This document shows, in pieces, positions 55,272-62,718 of a DNA stretch of 64,000 bases. Both the position numbers and the translations under genes were made by a program. Every line of letters begins with the position of its first letter. The stretch's first letter is position 1. Location: NCBI GenBank assembly GCA_015056205.1, contig SVGS01000019.1, forward strand, positions 1-64,000. The letters run 5' to 3'. Origin of the DNA: Clostridiales bacterium (GTDB lineage: Bacteria; Bacillota; Clostridia; Christensenellales; Aristaeellaceae). The notes under the pieces were generated by a model that saw only the letters and a list, made by a program, of their open reading frames with translations, did not search any database and had not been told where the DNA came from.

Positions 55272-56819
55272 TTACTGACCGATATACTTGGCATAGGCAT
55301 CCAGATGAATGTTGATCAGATCCTGCACACCCATCTTTTCCAGCTGCGCCAGATAGGCATCCCACTCTTCTTCCACGCCGCCTTCGGTGACCCAGTGCGC
55401 ATACTGCTGGGAGACGTAGTTCAGGATGTCGGGGGAGAGGAAGCCCAGCTGGTCCAGCTGATCGGCGGTGTAGGAGACGACGGGGAAGGTATCCCGGGCA
55501 TAGGCCGCGTTGACCGCGTCATCCGCGAGCTTGATGCCGTCGCCTTCGGTGGCCGGAAGCACAACCCTGGATTCAAATTCCTTGTTCATATACTTGGGAC
55601 CGTGATCCCGGAAGGAGAAGGTCCAGCAGGAGGTGTCCAGATTGATGCCGGAATCCGCGGAGGGCAGCAGCACTTCATAGGTGCCGTCGTCTTTCTTCGC
55701 GATTTTGCCGTCGCCGATGGATCCGTAATAAGTCTGCAGGGAGGCCTCATCGGTGTAGAACTGATCCGCCCACTCCAGCAGTTTTCCGGGGTTCTTGCAG
55801 TTCTTCGTGATGACCAGTTCATTCTTGCCGTAGTTCAGGAAGGTCGGGTCGGATTCCACATAGCGGTTTCCGTCCGGGCCGGCGACGGCTTCCGCCACCA
55901 CATAGTCCTTCGCGTTGCCCAGCAGCTCGGAATCCGCCGTCCAGGCAAAGACGATTCCGGTCCTGGAACCGGCTTCGGTATCCTGAATCTTGGCGCGGAC
56001 CATATCGGAGGTCTGGGTGAAATACTCGGGATCCAGCGCGCCGCGCTCGAAGAGGTCGCGGGCCCATTTGACCGCTTCCTTATAGTTATCGGCCATGGGG
56101 ACGAAGTAGGGCTTGCCTTCCGCGTTGAGGCCCATCATGTTGCCGGCACGGCTGGCCTGCACTCCAAAGGGCAGCAGCAGGTTGTTCAGGTCTCCCGCGA
56201 GAGAAGAGGAAGCGATGTAGCCGTAGCGGCCTTCGCCGGATTTGGAGAAAGCAACCAGGGTATCCGCCAGCTCGGTGTAGGTGGTGGGCATGGGCAGATT
56301 CAGCTCATCCAGCCAGGCTTTGTTAATGTACATCTCGTTGGCCGTGATGGGGCGCATGGGGAGCTTTTTGGGCAGCGACCAGATTTTTCCGTCCGCGTCG
56401 GTGCACAGGGCTTTCATGGAAGGATCCTTTTCAAAGATCGCGGTGAGGTTGGGCATGTACTGCGGAATCAGATCCGTGAGTTCGACAAAATACTCTGAGT
56501 TGGGAATGATATCCGCATCCGTCAGGGAGATGGAGCCGAAGAAGGCATCCGGCAGAGCGCTCAGACCGCTGGCCAGCATCAGGGATTTCTGATCCGACCA
56601 GGTGGCGTTCCAGTAGGGCTGCCAGTTGATGGTGACGCCGGTCTTTTCTCCGATTTCCTTCAGGAAGGAAGTCTCGGTGAAGTCGGTTCCCCAGACTTCC
56701 GTCCAGCGAACGACAGCAACGGAGAAGGTGTTGTCTTCCGCAGCGAGGGCGCCGGCGCTCATCGTAAGCAGCAGGCAGGCGGCGAGCACGAGGCTCATCA
56801 GAGTACGCAGGTGTTTCAT
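55272..56819 (-). CDS. Extracellular solute-binding protein of the LplBC-type sugar transporter
   Basis: 515 aa with an N-terminal export signal. An LAAC tetrad at 12-15 could be read as a lipobox, but it sits inside the hydrophobic core and is followed by LLLTMSAGALA-AED, a standard signal-peptidase I site, so a lipid anchor is uncertain. The mature part is a family-1-like binding protein (KTGVTINWQPY, WSDQKSLMLASG, ALPDAFFG). It follows the two permease genes, shares their promoter, and should determine the sugar imported. Confidence 0.85.
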   Translation of the reverse strand: MKHLRTLMSLVLAACLLLTMSAGALAAEDNTFSVAVVRWTEVWGTDFTETSFLKEIGEKTGVTINWQPYWNATWSDQKSLMLASGLSALPDAFFGSISLTDADIIPNSEYFVELTDLIPQYMPNLTAIFEKDPSMKALCTDADGKIWSLPKKLPMRPITANEMYINKAWLDELNLPMPTTYTELADTLVAFSKSGEGRYGYIASSSLAGDLNNLLLPFGVQASRAGNMMGLNAEGKPYFVPMADNYKEAVKWARDLFERGALDPEYFTQTSDMVRAKIQDTEAGSRTGIVFAWTADSELLGNAKDYVVAEAVAGPDGNRYVESDPTFLNYGKNELVITKNCKNPGKLLEWADQFYTDEASLQTYYGSIGDGKIAKKDDGTYEVLLPSADSGINLDTSCWTFSFRDHGPKYMNKEFESRVVLPATEGDGIKLADDAVNAAYARDTFPVVSYTADQLDQLGFLSPDILNYVSQQYAHWVTEGGVEEEWDAYLAQLEKMGVQDLINIHLDAYAKYIGQ

Positions 56820-56877
56820 GGTTCATATCCTCCTTTTCTATGTTCAGGCGTTTCCCGCCTTGAAACCGGTTTGATTG

Positions 56878-57804
56878 TCATCCTTTCAGGGCTCCGATCA
56901 TCACGCCCTGGTTGAAATACTTCTGAACGAAGGGATACATGGTCATAATCGGCAGGGATGATACGACAATGGCGCCGTATTTGATCAGGTTGGCTTTCCG
57001 GTTCAGGTCGGCCGCCGCAGAGCCGGTCATGGCGGTCGCCGCCATTTCGTTGTTGATCAGGATGTTCCGCATGATCAGCTGCAGCGGATACCGCTCCGGA
57101 GAGCGAAGATAGATCATGGCGTTAAAGTAGCTGTTCCAGTGGCCGACGGCCGCCCAGAGCGCGATCACCGCCAGGATCGCTTTGGAAAGGGGAAGGACGA
57201 TCCGGAAAAAGTACCGGAGATTGGAGCAGCCGTCAATCTGCGCCGCGTCCCAGAGTTCCCCGGGAAGGCTGGTCTGGAAGAAGGTCCGGGCGACGATGGT
57301 ATAATAGGAGATGACCGAAAAGGGAAGCACCATCACCAGAAAGGAATCCAGCATATGGAAGGTATTGTTCAGGATAATAAAGGTCGGAATCAGACCGCCG
57401 CCGAAGAACATCGGAAAGATGAAATAGAAGGTGAAAAAGCCGCGGCCGGGCAGATCCTTTCGGGAAAGAGCGTAGGCAACCGGAATATTGACGATCAGCA
57501 TGATCAGCGTTCCGGCGAGGGTGTAGAGAACGGTGTTTCCATAGCCTGTCCAGAGATTGCTCATGGAGAACAGGTAGGAATAGCCTTCCAGACTGACGCC
57601 CCGGGGCCAGAGCAGCACGTCGCCCCGGGCGACCAGATTCGGATCGCTGACGGAGGCGATCACGATGAAATACATCGGGTAGAGCGCGATCAGGGTGAGG
57701 AGCGCGGCCGCCGTGTAGATCACCGCGTCGAAAACGCGGTCGGAGCGGCTTTTGCGGATATGGTTCGGGCGGGTTTCCCGCCGGCGCGTGACGGATATAC
57801 TCAT
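56878..57804 (-). CDS. Carbohydrate ABC transporter permease (LplC/MalG type)
   Basis: 308 aa, six predicted helices. The ATPase-coupling EAA-like loop reads ELWDAAQIDGCSNLRYFFRIVLP in the second half. The ATG at 57813 directly abuts GGAGG (57814-57818), too close to use, so I choose ATG 57804, which has that site at 9 bases. It begins 17 bp after its partner permease. No ATPase gene is present, as is usual for these transporters, which share an MsmK-type ATPase. Confidence 0.88.
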   Translation of the reverse strand: MSISVTRRRETRPNHIRKSRSDRVFDAVIYTAAALLTLIALYPMYFIVIASVSDPNLVARGDVLLWPRGVSLEGYSYLFSMSNLWTGYGNTVLYTLAGTLIMLIVNIPVAYALSRKDLPGRGFFTFYFIFPMFFGGGLIPTFIILNNTFHMLDSFLVMVLPFSVISYYTIVARTFFQTSLPGELWDAAQIDGCSNLRYFFRIVLPLSKAILAVIALWAAVGHWNSYFNAMIYLRSPERYPLQLIMRNILINNEMAATAMTGSAAADLNRKANLIKYGAIVVSSLPIMTMYPFVQKYFNQGVMIGALKG

Positions 57805-57821
57805 CTCTTTCATCCTCCGGA

Positions 57822-58751
57822 TCAGAACAGGGACGTATCGCTGATCTTTTTCGAGATGCCGTTGACCAGGATCAGGATCAGGAAATTCACCAGGTTATTG
57901 AACAGTCCGATGGCTGCCGAATAACTGTATTGATTGCTCTTGAGGCCCATCTTATACAGATAAGTGGAGATAATCTCGCTGGAGGCGATGTTGAGGTCAT
58001 TCTGCAGCAGATAGACTTTTTCAAAGCCGACGCCCAGCAGGCTTCCGCAGCGAAGAATAAAGAGGGTGATCATGGTGGGAACCAGCATCGGGATGTCAAT
58101 GGCGCCGATTTTCTGCCATTTGCTGGCTCCGTCCACTTCCGCCGCTTCATAAAGCTGGGGATCGACGGAGGAAAGGGCGGCGATGTACATGATGGAATCC
58201 CAGCCTACATGCTGCCATACCTCTGTCCAGACGTAGATGCCGGAGAACGCGCCGGCATTGCCCATCAGATCGCCGATATTCAGCCCCATAAACCCGCACA
58301 GGCGGGGAATAATGCCGGAAGAGGGAGAGAGAAACATGATGATCATCCCGCACATGACGACGGTGGAGATGAAGTGGGGAAGGTAGGTCGAGACCTGAAA
58401 GAACTTTTTGAAGCGCCGGGCGTACATCTGATTGCACATCAGCGCCAGAAGGATCGGCAGCGGGAAGGTGACCAGGATCGTGTAGAGGCTGATGACCAGG
58501 GTGTTGAGAATGGTGTTGCTGAACATGTAGGAATTGAAGTACCGTTCAAAATACTTCAGCCCGGCCCAGGCGCTGCCCCAGATTCCCTGGGCGGGTTTGA
58601 AATCCTTAAAGGCGATGATGACCCCGTACATGGGCAGATAGGTAAAACAGAAAAAGATCACAATGGCCGGAACCATCAGCAGATACAGTCCGCCGTTTTT
58701 CCGGATCCGCAGGAGAGCGGGGGTTCTGTGAAGCCCTGCGCGATGCTGCAT
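57822..58751 (-). CDS. Carbohydrate ABC transporter permease (LplB type)
   Basis: 309 aa with six predicted helices. Family features are LMVPAIVIFFCFTYLPMYGVIIAFKDF near the N terminus, VSTYLPHFISTVV, WDSIMYIAALSSVDPQLYEAAEVDGAS with the EAA loop, and the C-terminal VNGISKKIS. AAGGAG precedes the start. First gene of the operon, about 110 bases after a promoter overlapped by a LacI-type operator. Confidence 0.9.
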   Translation of the reverse strand: MQHRAGLHRTPALLRIRKNGGLYLLMVPAIVIFFCFTYLPMYGVIIAFKDFKPAQGIWGSAWAGLKYFERYFNSYMFSNTILNTLVISLYTILVTFPLPILLALMCNQMYARRFKKFFQVSTYLPHFISTVVMCGMIIMFLSPSSGIIPRLCGFMGLNIGDLMGNAGAFSGIYVWTEVWQHVGWDSIMYIAALSSVDPQLYEAAEVDGASKWQKIGAIDIPMLVPTMITLFILRCGSLLGVGFEKVYLLQNDLNIASSEIISTYLYKMGLKSNQYSYSAAIGLFNNLVNFLILILVNGISKKISDTSLF

Positions 58752-58789
58752 GACGATTTCGCTCCTTACGAAAACTCTGACGGTTCAGA

Positions 58790-58803
58790 GTTTAACGTTA
58801 AAC
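58790..58803. promoter_or_regulatory. LacI-type operator O3 in the lplB leader
   Basis: GTTTAACGTTAAAC, a perfect 14-bp palindrome about 40 bp before the lplB-like start and within the transcribed leader. Confidence 0.75.
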
Positions 58804-58840
58804 CTTGCCGCAGGAGAGAATCACTGTCCTTCCGGGGAAA

Positions 58841-58854
58841 GTTTAACGATAAAT
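58841..58854. promoter_or_regulatory. LacI-type operator O2
   Basis: GTTTAACGATAAAT, 12 of 14 matches to O3, centred 51 bp from it, just downstream of the predicted transcription start. Confidence 0.65.
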
Positions 58855-58869
58855 CTGAAGTCTGGGATA

Positions 58870-58898
58870 AGTATAACGATAAACCCGTCCGCTGTCAA
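58870..58898 (-). promoter_or_regulatory. Strong sigma-A promoter of the sugar operon
   Basis: On the minus strand, perfect TTGACA, 17-bp spacer, TATACT. The -10 and spacer are covered by operator O1. Confidence 0.85.
58871..58884. promoter_or_regulatory. LacI-type operator O1 overlapping the promoter
   Basis: GTATAACGATAAAC, 30 bp from O2. Binding here would block RNA polymerase directly. Confidence 0.7.
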
Positions 58899-58930
58899 GC
58901 GTTTTTTTACCAAATAATCTATTTTTTTTC

Positions 58931-58968
58931 AAAAAAGATCGGAAGCCTCAGAAGACGGCTTCCGATCT
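58931..58968 (-). terminator. Intrinsic terminator of the lacI-type gene
   Basis: On the minus strand, 12-bp perfect stem AGATCGGAAGCC/GGCTTCCGATCT followed by TTTTTT. It insulates the sugar operon from the regulator gene. Confidence 0.92.
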
Positions 58969-58976
58969 ACCGAAAT

Positions 58977-59996
58977 TCAGTCGATTTTCCGTACGGAATC
59001 CCGTTTGATCAGCTGCACCTCCAGAACCCGGCGGTCTTTCCGGTAGTCAGGCTCTTCCATCGCCCGGAAAAGCATGGAGGCGGCGGTCTGGGCCTTTAGC
59101 CGGATATCCTGACCCACCGTGGTCAGGGCCGGACTGATCAGCCGGGAGGGCAGGGAATCATCAAAACCGATGACGGAAAGCTTCTCCGGTACAGAATACC
59201 CCTGTTCCTGAAGGCTCCTGATGATTCCGCAGGCAATCAGATCTTCCGATGCGATGACGGCGGTCGGCGCGTCCGCCATTTCAAGGATCCGCCGGCCGGT
59301 TTCCTCTCCGCCGGCCTGATGGAACATCCCGTCAAAGAGCCAGGCGGGATTGAACTGCAGATTCGCTTCCCGCAGCGCATCCAGACAGCCCTGATAGCGG
59401 TCCTGAATGACGGAGGATTCGAAGATGGAGGGACCGGCAAAGCCGATCCGGCGATGACCCAGACCGAGAAGATGACGGGTGGCCAGATATCCGCCCCGGC
59501 GGTCATCGATGCCGACGGAAAGCATATCCGAATCCTCATAGAAGCGATCCAGCACAACCAGCGGAAAGGAGCTTTTTTCGATCAGGTCATGGGTGACTTC
59601 GTCGTTATGTGGCATCACCAGAATCATTCCGTCAATCTGCCAGGTTTTCCGGAGGGTGAGCACCTGATCGGAATTTTTAAAGGAAAGAATCATGGGATAG
59701 TACTGCCGGGCCCGCAGAAATTCCTCCAGATAGCCGACCAGCTGGCCGGCGTAGGGATCCAGCAGCATGGAAGCGGAATCCTCATACCAGATGGGAAGCA
59801 GCAGCCCGACAATCCGGGAGGATTTGGAGCTCAGAGCCCTGGCGGCCATATTGCGGACATAGTGATGCTTTTCCAGAATTTCCCGGACCCGGGCTTCGGT
59901 GGCCGGAGAAACACGGGCACGGTTCTGATTGATCACATTGGATACCGTCATGACGCTGACGCCGGCTTCCGCAGCGATTTCCTTGATGGTGGCCAT
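58977..59996 (-). CDS. LacI family transcriptional regulator
   Basis: 339 aa. The N-terminal helix-turn-helix reads TIKEIAAEAGVSVMTVSNVIN (3-23), followed by the hinge helix MAARALSSKSS and a periplasmic-binding-protein-like ligand domain (VGLLLP, LVVLDRFYED, RRIGFAGPS, GFDDSLPSRLISPALTTV). Probably represses the divergent-in-function but same-strand sugar operon downstream, and itself, through GTTTAACGTTAAAC-like sites. The inducer is presumably a sugar brought in by that transporter. Confidence 0.93.
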   Translation of the reverse strand: MATIKEIAAEAGVSVMTVSNVINQNRARVSPATEARVREILEKHHYVRNMAARALSSKSSRIVGLLLPIWYEDSASMLLDPYAGQLVGYLEEFLRARQYYPMILSFKNSDQVLTLRKTWQIDGMILVMPHNDEVTHDLIEKSSFPLVVLDRFYEDSDMLSVGIDDRRGGYLATRHLLGLGHRRIGFAGPSIFESSVIQDRYQGCLDALREANLQFNPAWLFDGMFHQAGGEETGRRILEMADAPTAVIASEDLIACGIIRSLQEQGYSVPEKLSVIGFDDSLPSRLISPALTTVGQDIRLKAQTAASMLFRAMEEPDYRKDRRVLEVQLIKRDSVRKID

Positions 59997-60012
59997 CCTT
60001 CCGCCTCCCTGA

Positions 60013-60026
60013 ATTTAACGTTCAAC
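60013..60026. promoter_or_regulatory. LacI-type operator O4 at the regulator's own start site
   Basis: ATTTAACGTTCAAC, 12 of 14 matches to O3, at the predicted transcription start of the regulator gene; implies autoregulation. Confidence 0.65.
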
Positions 60027-60028
60027 TT

Positions 60029-60057
60029 ATTCTATCGGGGGTGGCAGTATTTGTCAA
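60029..60057 (-). promoter_or_regulatory. Sigma-A promoter of the lacI-type gene
   Basis: On the minus strand, perfect TTGACA, 17-bp spacer, TAGAAT. Confidence 0.8.
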
Positions 60058-60119
60058 CCGGATCCGGGGCCGGCGGGGCGGGAAACGATCCGGGAGGCAT
60101 GACTGAAAAACAACGGAGG

Positions 60120-60148
60120 TTGATACAGGGGCGGAAATTTGCTATAAT
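60120..60148 (+). promoter_or_regulatory. Sigma-A promoter for DUF1294 gene
   Basis: TTGATA, 17-bp spacer, perfect TATAAT; leader about 36 bases. Confidence 0.8.
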
Positions 60149-60190
60149 TCAAACGTTGCGGTTTTATTTATTCGGGAAAAGGAGAAAGCC

Positions 60191-60475
60191 ATGCTGCCTG
60201 TCATCCTGATCGGCCTTGCTCTGGTTCTGCTGAATCTCGGTTCTTTCGCCCTGATGGCCTATGATAAGCGCTGCGCGCAGGCCGGAAAGCGAAGAGTTCC
60301 GGAGAAAACGCTTTTTCTGGCAACAGCCCTTTTCGGCGGCCTGGGAGGCGTGCTGGGGATGATCCTGTGCAGGCATAAGACCAAACACTGGTATTTCCGC
60401 CTGTTTTTCCCGCTGATGCTGATTGCGCAGGCCGGACTGCTCGTCTGGGGATATCTGAGATTTCTGAAATCATAA
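60191..60475 (+). CDS. DUF1294 small membrane protein
   Basis: 94 aa with three hydrophobic segments (about 3-23, 41-60 and 70-88). The MAYDKRCAQAGKRRVPEKTL segment, LFGGLGG and the HKTKHWYF motif are the marks of DUF1294. Function unknown. The 252 bp after it, up to the glycosyltransferase gene, hold only G+C-rich sequence with no gene I can support. Confidence 0.85.
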   Translation: MLPVILIGLALVLLNLGSFALMAYDKRCAQAGKRRVPEKTLFLATALFGGLGGVLGMILCRHKTKHWYFRLFFPLMLIAQAGLLVWGYLRFLKS

Positions 60476-60727
60476 TGATTCTCCGCGATCCGGATCGCTT
60501 TCGCGGGAGCCGGACCGCGGAGAACCTTTTTATCCGCCCCGCCGCGGCTCCGGTTTTCCGGTGGGCGGAACGGGATCCCGCTGCGGGGGCTCCCGGCGGG
60601 AAGGGGCAGGAGGATCCGCCCGGCCATGGAAACGGGCAGGATGAAGCCTGCCGAAACCGGCAGAATACAGGGTGTATATGACTGAAGCGAAAACGGATGG
60701 CATAAATACCCGGGGAGGGAAGAGAAC

Positions 60728-61924
60728 ATGAGCCAGACGGACAGAACACGTTCGGTTCAGTTTATTGATAATTATTTTCCGGTCATTGACGGTGTGACGC
60801 TGACCGTTCACAATTATGCGCTTCATATGAATGCGGCTGTGGTCTGCCCGGCCATGGAGCGGGATTACAGTGAGAAATACCGGTTTTCCTATCCGCTGCT
60901 GGTAGCGCGGACGGCCCGGGTTCCTTTTTCCCGTTACGCGAGCGCGCTTCCGGTGCTGGACGGGAAGCTTTCCGCTGAAATCCTGCAGCAGTCGCCGGAG
61001 ATTTTCCACGTTCACAGCCCTTCCCTGCTGGGAAACTATGCGGTTTCCCTCGGGAAAAAGGAAGGAATACCCGTGGTGGCGACCTTTCATTCCAAGGTCT
61101 ATGACGCGATCCTGGAATTCACCAAAAGCAAGGCGATTGCGAAAACGATGACCCAGAGGATCGTCCGCCTGTATGAAGCCTGCGACGAGGTCTGGGCCTG
61201 CTCGGAGGAGAGCGGGGAAACGCTGCGGTCCTATGGATTCCGGGGATCCTATTTCGTGATGCCGAACGGAGCTGAGACCGCTGTGCCGGAGAACACGGAT
61301 GAACTGCGGGAGAAGGCTGCGGCCGCTTTCCGGATTCCGCGGGGGAAACGGGTGCTGCTGTTTGTCGGCCAGCAGATCTGGTACAAGAATCAGCGGCTGA
61401 TCCTGGATACGTTCCGGCTTTTGTGCGACCGGTGCGATGATTTCTTCCTGATCATGGCCGGCGCAGGCAAGGACGAGAAGGATATCGAGCGCTATGCTGC
61501 TTCCCTGAATCTGTCGGAGGATCAGATCCGCTTTGCGGGTCTGGTCCGGGACCGGGATCTGCTCAGCGGGCTTTATCTGAACGCGGATCTGCTTTTTTTT
61601 CCGTCCGTGTTTGACAACGCGCCGCTGGTGCTGAGGGAGGCGGCCGTGCTGGGTGTTCCGACGCTGGTTACGGAAGGGTCGAACGCGGCCGGAGCGATCC
61701 GGAAAAATGTGAACGGATTCACGGCGGAGGCGACCGCGGAGGCGATGCGGGATGAGATCCTTCGGATCTTTTCCCGGGAAGATCTGAAACAGATCGGTCA
61801 GAGTGCCCGGGAGACGATTCCCATCTCCTGGGAGAAGCTGGCGGACATGGTGCAGGACCGATACCGGACGGTGATTGAGCGGTATCGTAAAAAAGAACAA
61901 ACGCGCAAAGGGGAAAGGGAATGA
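60728..61924 (+). CDS. Glycosyltransferase family 4 protein
   Basis: 398 aa, GT-B fold. N-terminal domain with DNYFPVIDGVT and FHVHSPSLLG near residue 95; C-terminal domain with LLFVGQQIWYKN near 215 and the nucleotide-sugar element FPSVFDNAPLVLREAAVLGVPTLV near 297-320. The overall pattern resembles lipid-linked mono- or diglycosyltransferases such as those making glucosyl-diacylglycerol, but the acceptor is not certain. The stop overlaps the acyltransferase start (ATGA), pointing to joint work on a glycolipid. Confidence 0.85.
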   Translation: MSQTDRTRSVQFIDNYFPVIDGVTLTVHNYALHMNAAVVCPAMERDYSEKYRFSYPLLVARTARVPFSRYASALPVLDGKLSAEILQQSPEIFHVHSPSLLGNYAVSLGKKEGIPVVATFHSKVYDAILEFTKSKAIAKTMTQRIVRLYEACDEVWACSEESGETLRSYGFRGSYFVMPNGAETAVPENTDELREKAAAAFRIPRGKRVLLFVGQQIWYKNQRLILDTFRLLCDRCDDFFLIMAGAGKDEKDIERYAASLNLSEDQIRFAGLVRDRDLLSGLYLNADLLFFPSVFDNAPLVLREAAVLGVPTLVTEGSNAAGAIRKNVNGFTAEATAEAMRDEILRIFSREDLKQIGQSARETIPISWEKLADMVQDRYRTVIERYRKKEQTRKGERE

Positions 61925-62691
61925 ACACAAAGGTTCAGGAGGAGACGGAAAGAAAAGAAGGACAGGATCCTCTGCTTTTCAGGATGATTCGCAGGGCTGT
62001 CATCTGGTTTTCCCCCAAATACCGGCATTATGGGACGGAAAATCTGCCTGAAGAAGCCTGTATTTTCGTCGGAAATCACAGCCAGATGTACGGGCCGATT
62101 GCCGCCGAGCTTTATATGCCCAGAAGATGCTATATCTGGTGTATCGGAGAAATGATGGACCGGAAAGAAGTTCCGGCGTATGCCCTGCGCGATTTCTGGC
62201 ACCGGAAGCCGAAATCGCTTCAATGGTTCTACAACCTGCTGGCTCACCTGATCGCGCGGCCGGCGGAATACATTTTCAAATATGCCCATACGATTCCCGT
62301 CTATCACGATCTGCGGATCATGAACACCTTCCGTCAGTCAGGCGCAAGGCTGCAGGAAGGAAAAGATCTGGTCATTTTTCCGGAGAAGGATGAACGCTGC
62401 AACCGGATTCTTTGTCAGTTTCAGGAGAATTTCGTGGATCTGGCGGCGATGGTTTACCGGCGGAACGGCCAAGTGATCCGCTTTGTGCCGATGTATATTG
62501 CTCCGAGGTTGAAGGGAATATACTTTGGGAAGCCTGTTCAGTTCCGCCCAGGCGCTCCCATTCAGGAGGAAAGAAGACGGATCTGCGAGGAGCTGACCGA
62601 AACCATTACCGGCATTGCGGCCGCTCTCCCGGAGCATGTCGTGATTCCTTACGAAAATATTCCGAAAAAACAGTATCCCACGAATAAATAG
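61921..62691 (+). CDS. PlsC-like acyltransferase with altered active-site motif
   Basis: 256 aa, lysophospholipid acyltransferase superfamily. The usual HX4D reads N-H-S-Q-M-Y-G, so the aspartate position holds glycine. The FPEG-type element appears as FPEKDER near residue 158, and VPMYIAPR near 197 corresponds to the later V/PxxI block. The hydrophobic content is low for a membrane enzyme. Loss of the Asp may mean changed chemistry or loss of activity. Coupled to the glycosyltransferase gene by a 4-bp overlap. Confidence 0.75.
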   Translation: MNTKVQEETERKEGQDPLLFRMIRRAVIWFSPKYRHYGTENLPEEACIFVGNHSQMYGPIAAELYMPRRCYIWCIGEMMDRKEVPAYALRDFWHRKPKSLQWFYNLLAHLIARPAEYIFKYAHTIPVYHDLRIMNTFRQSGARLQEGKDLVIFPEKDERCNRILCQFQENFVDLAAMVYRRNGQVIRFVPMYIAPRLKGIYFGKPVQFRPGAPIQEERRRICEELTETITGIAAALPEHVVIPYENIPKKQYPTNK

Positions 62692-62718
62692 AGCTGCCTG
62701 CGCCCGGAATCGGGAGGA

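Noticed and set aside
60476-60727. Possible small gene between DUF1294 and the glycosyltransferase
   Set aside because: Only G+C-rich frames without a start site or recognisable sequence; left as intergenic.
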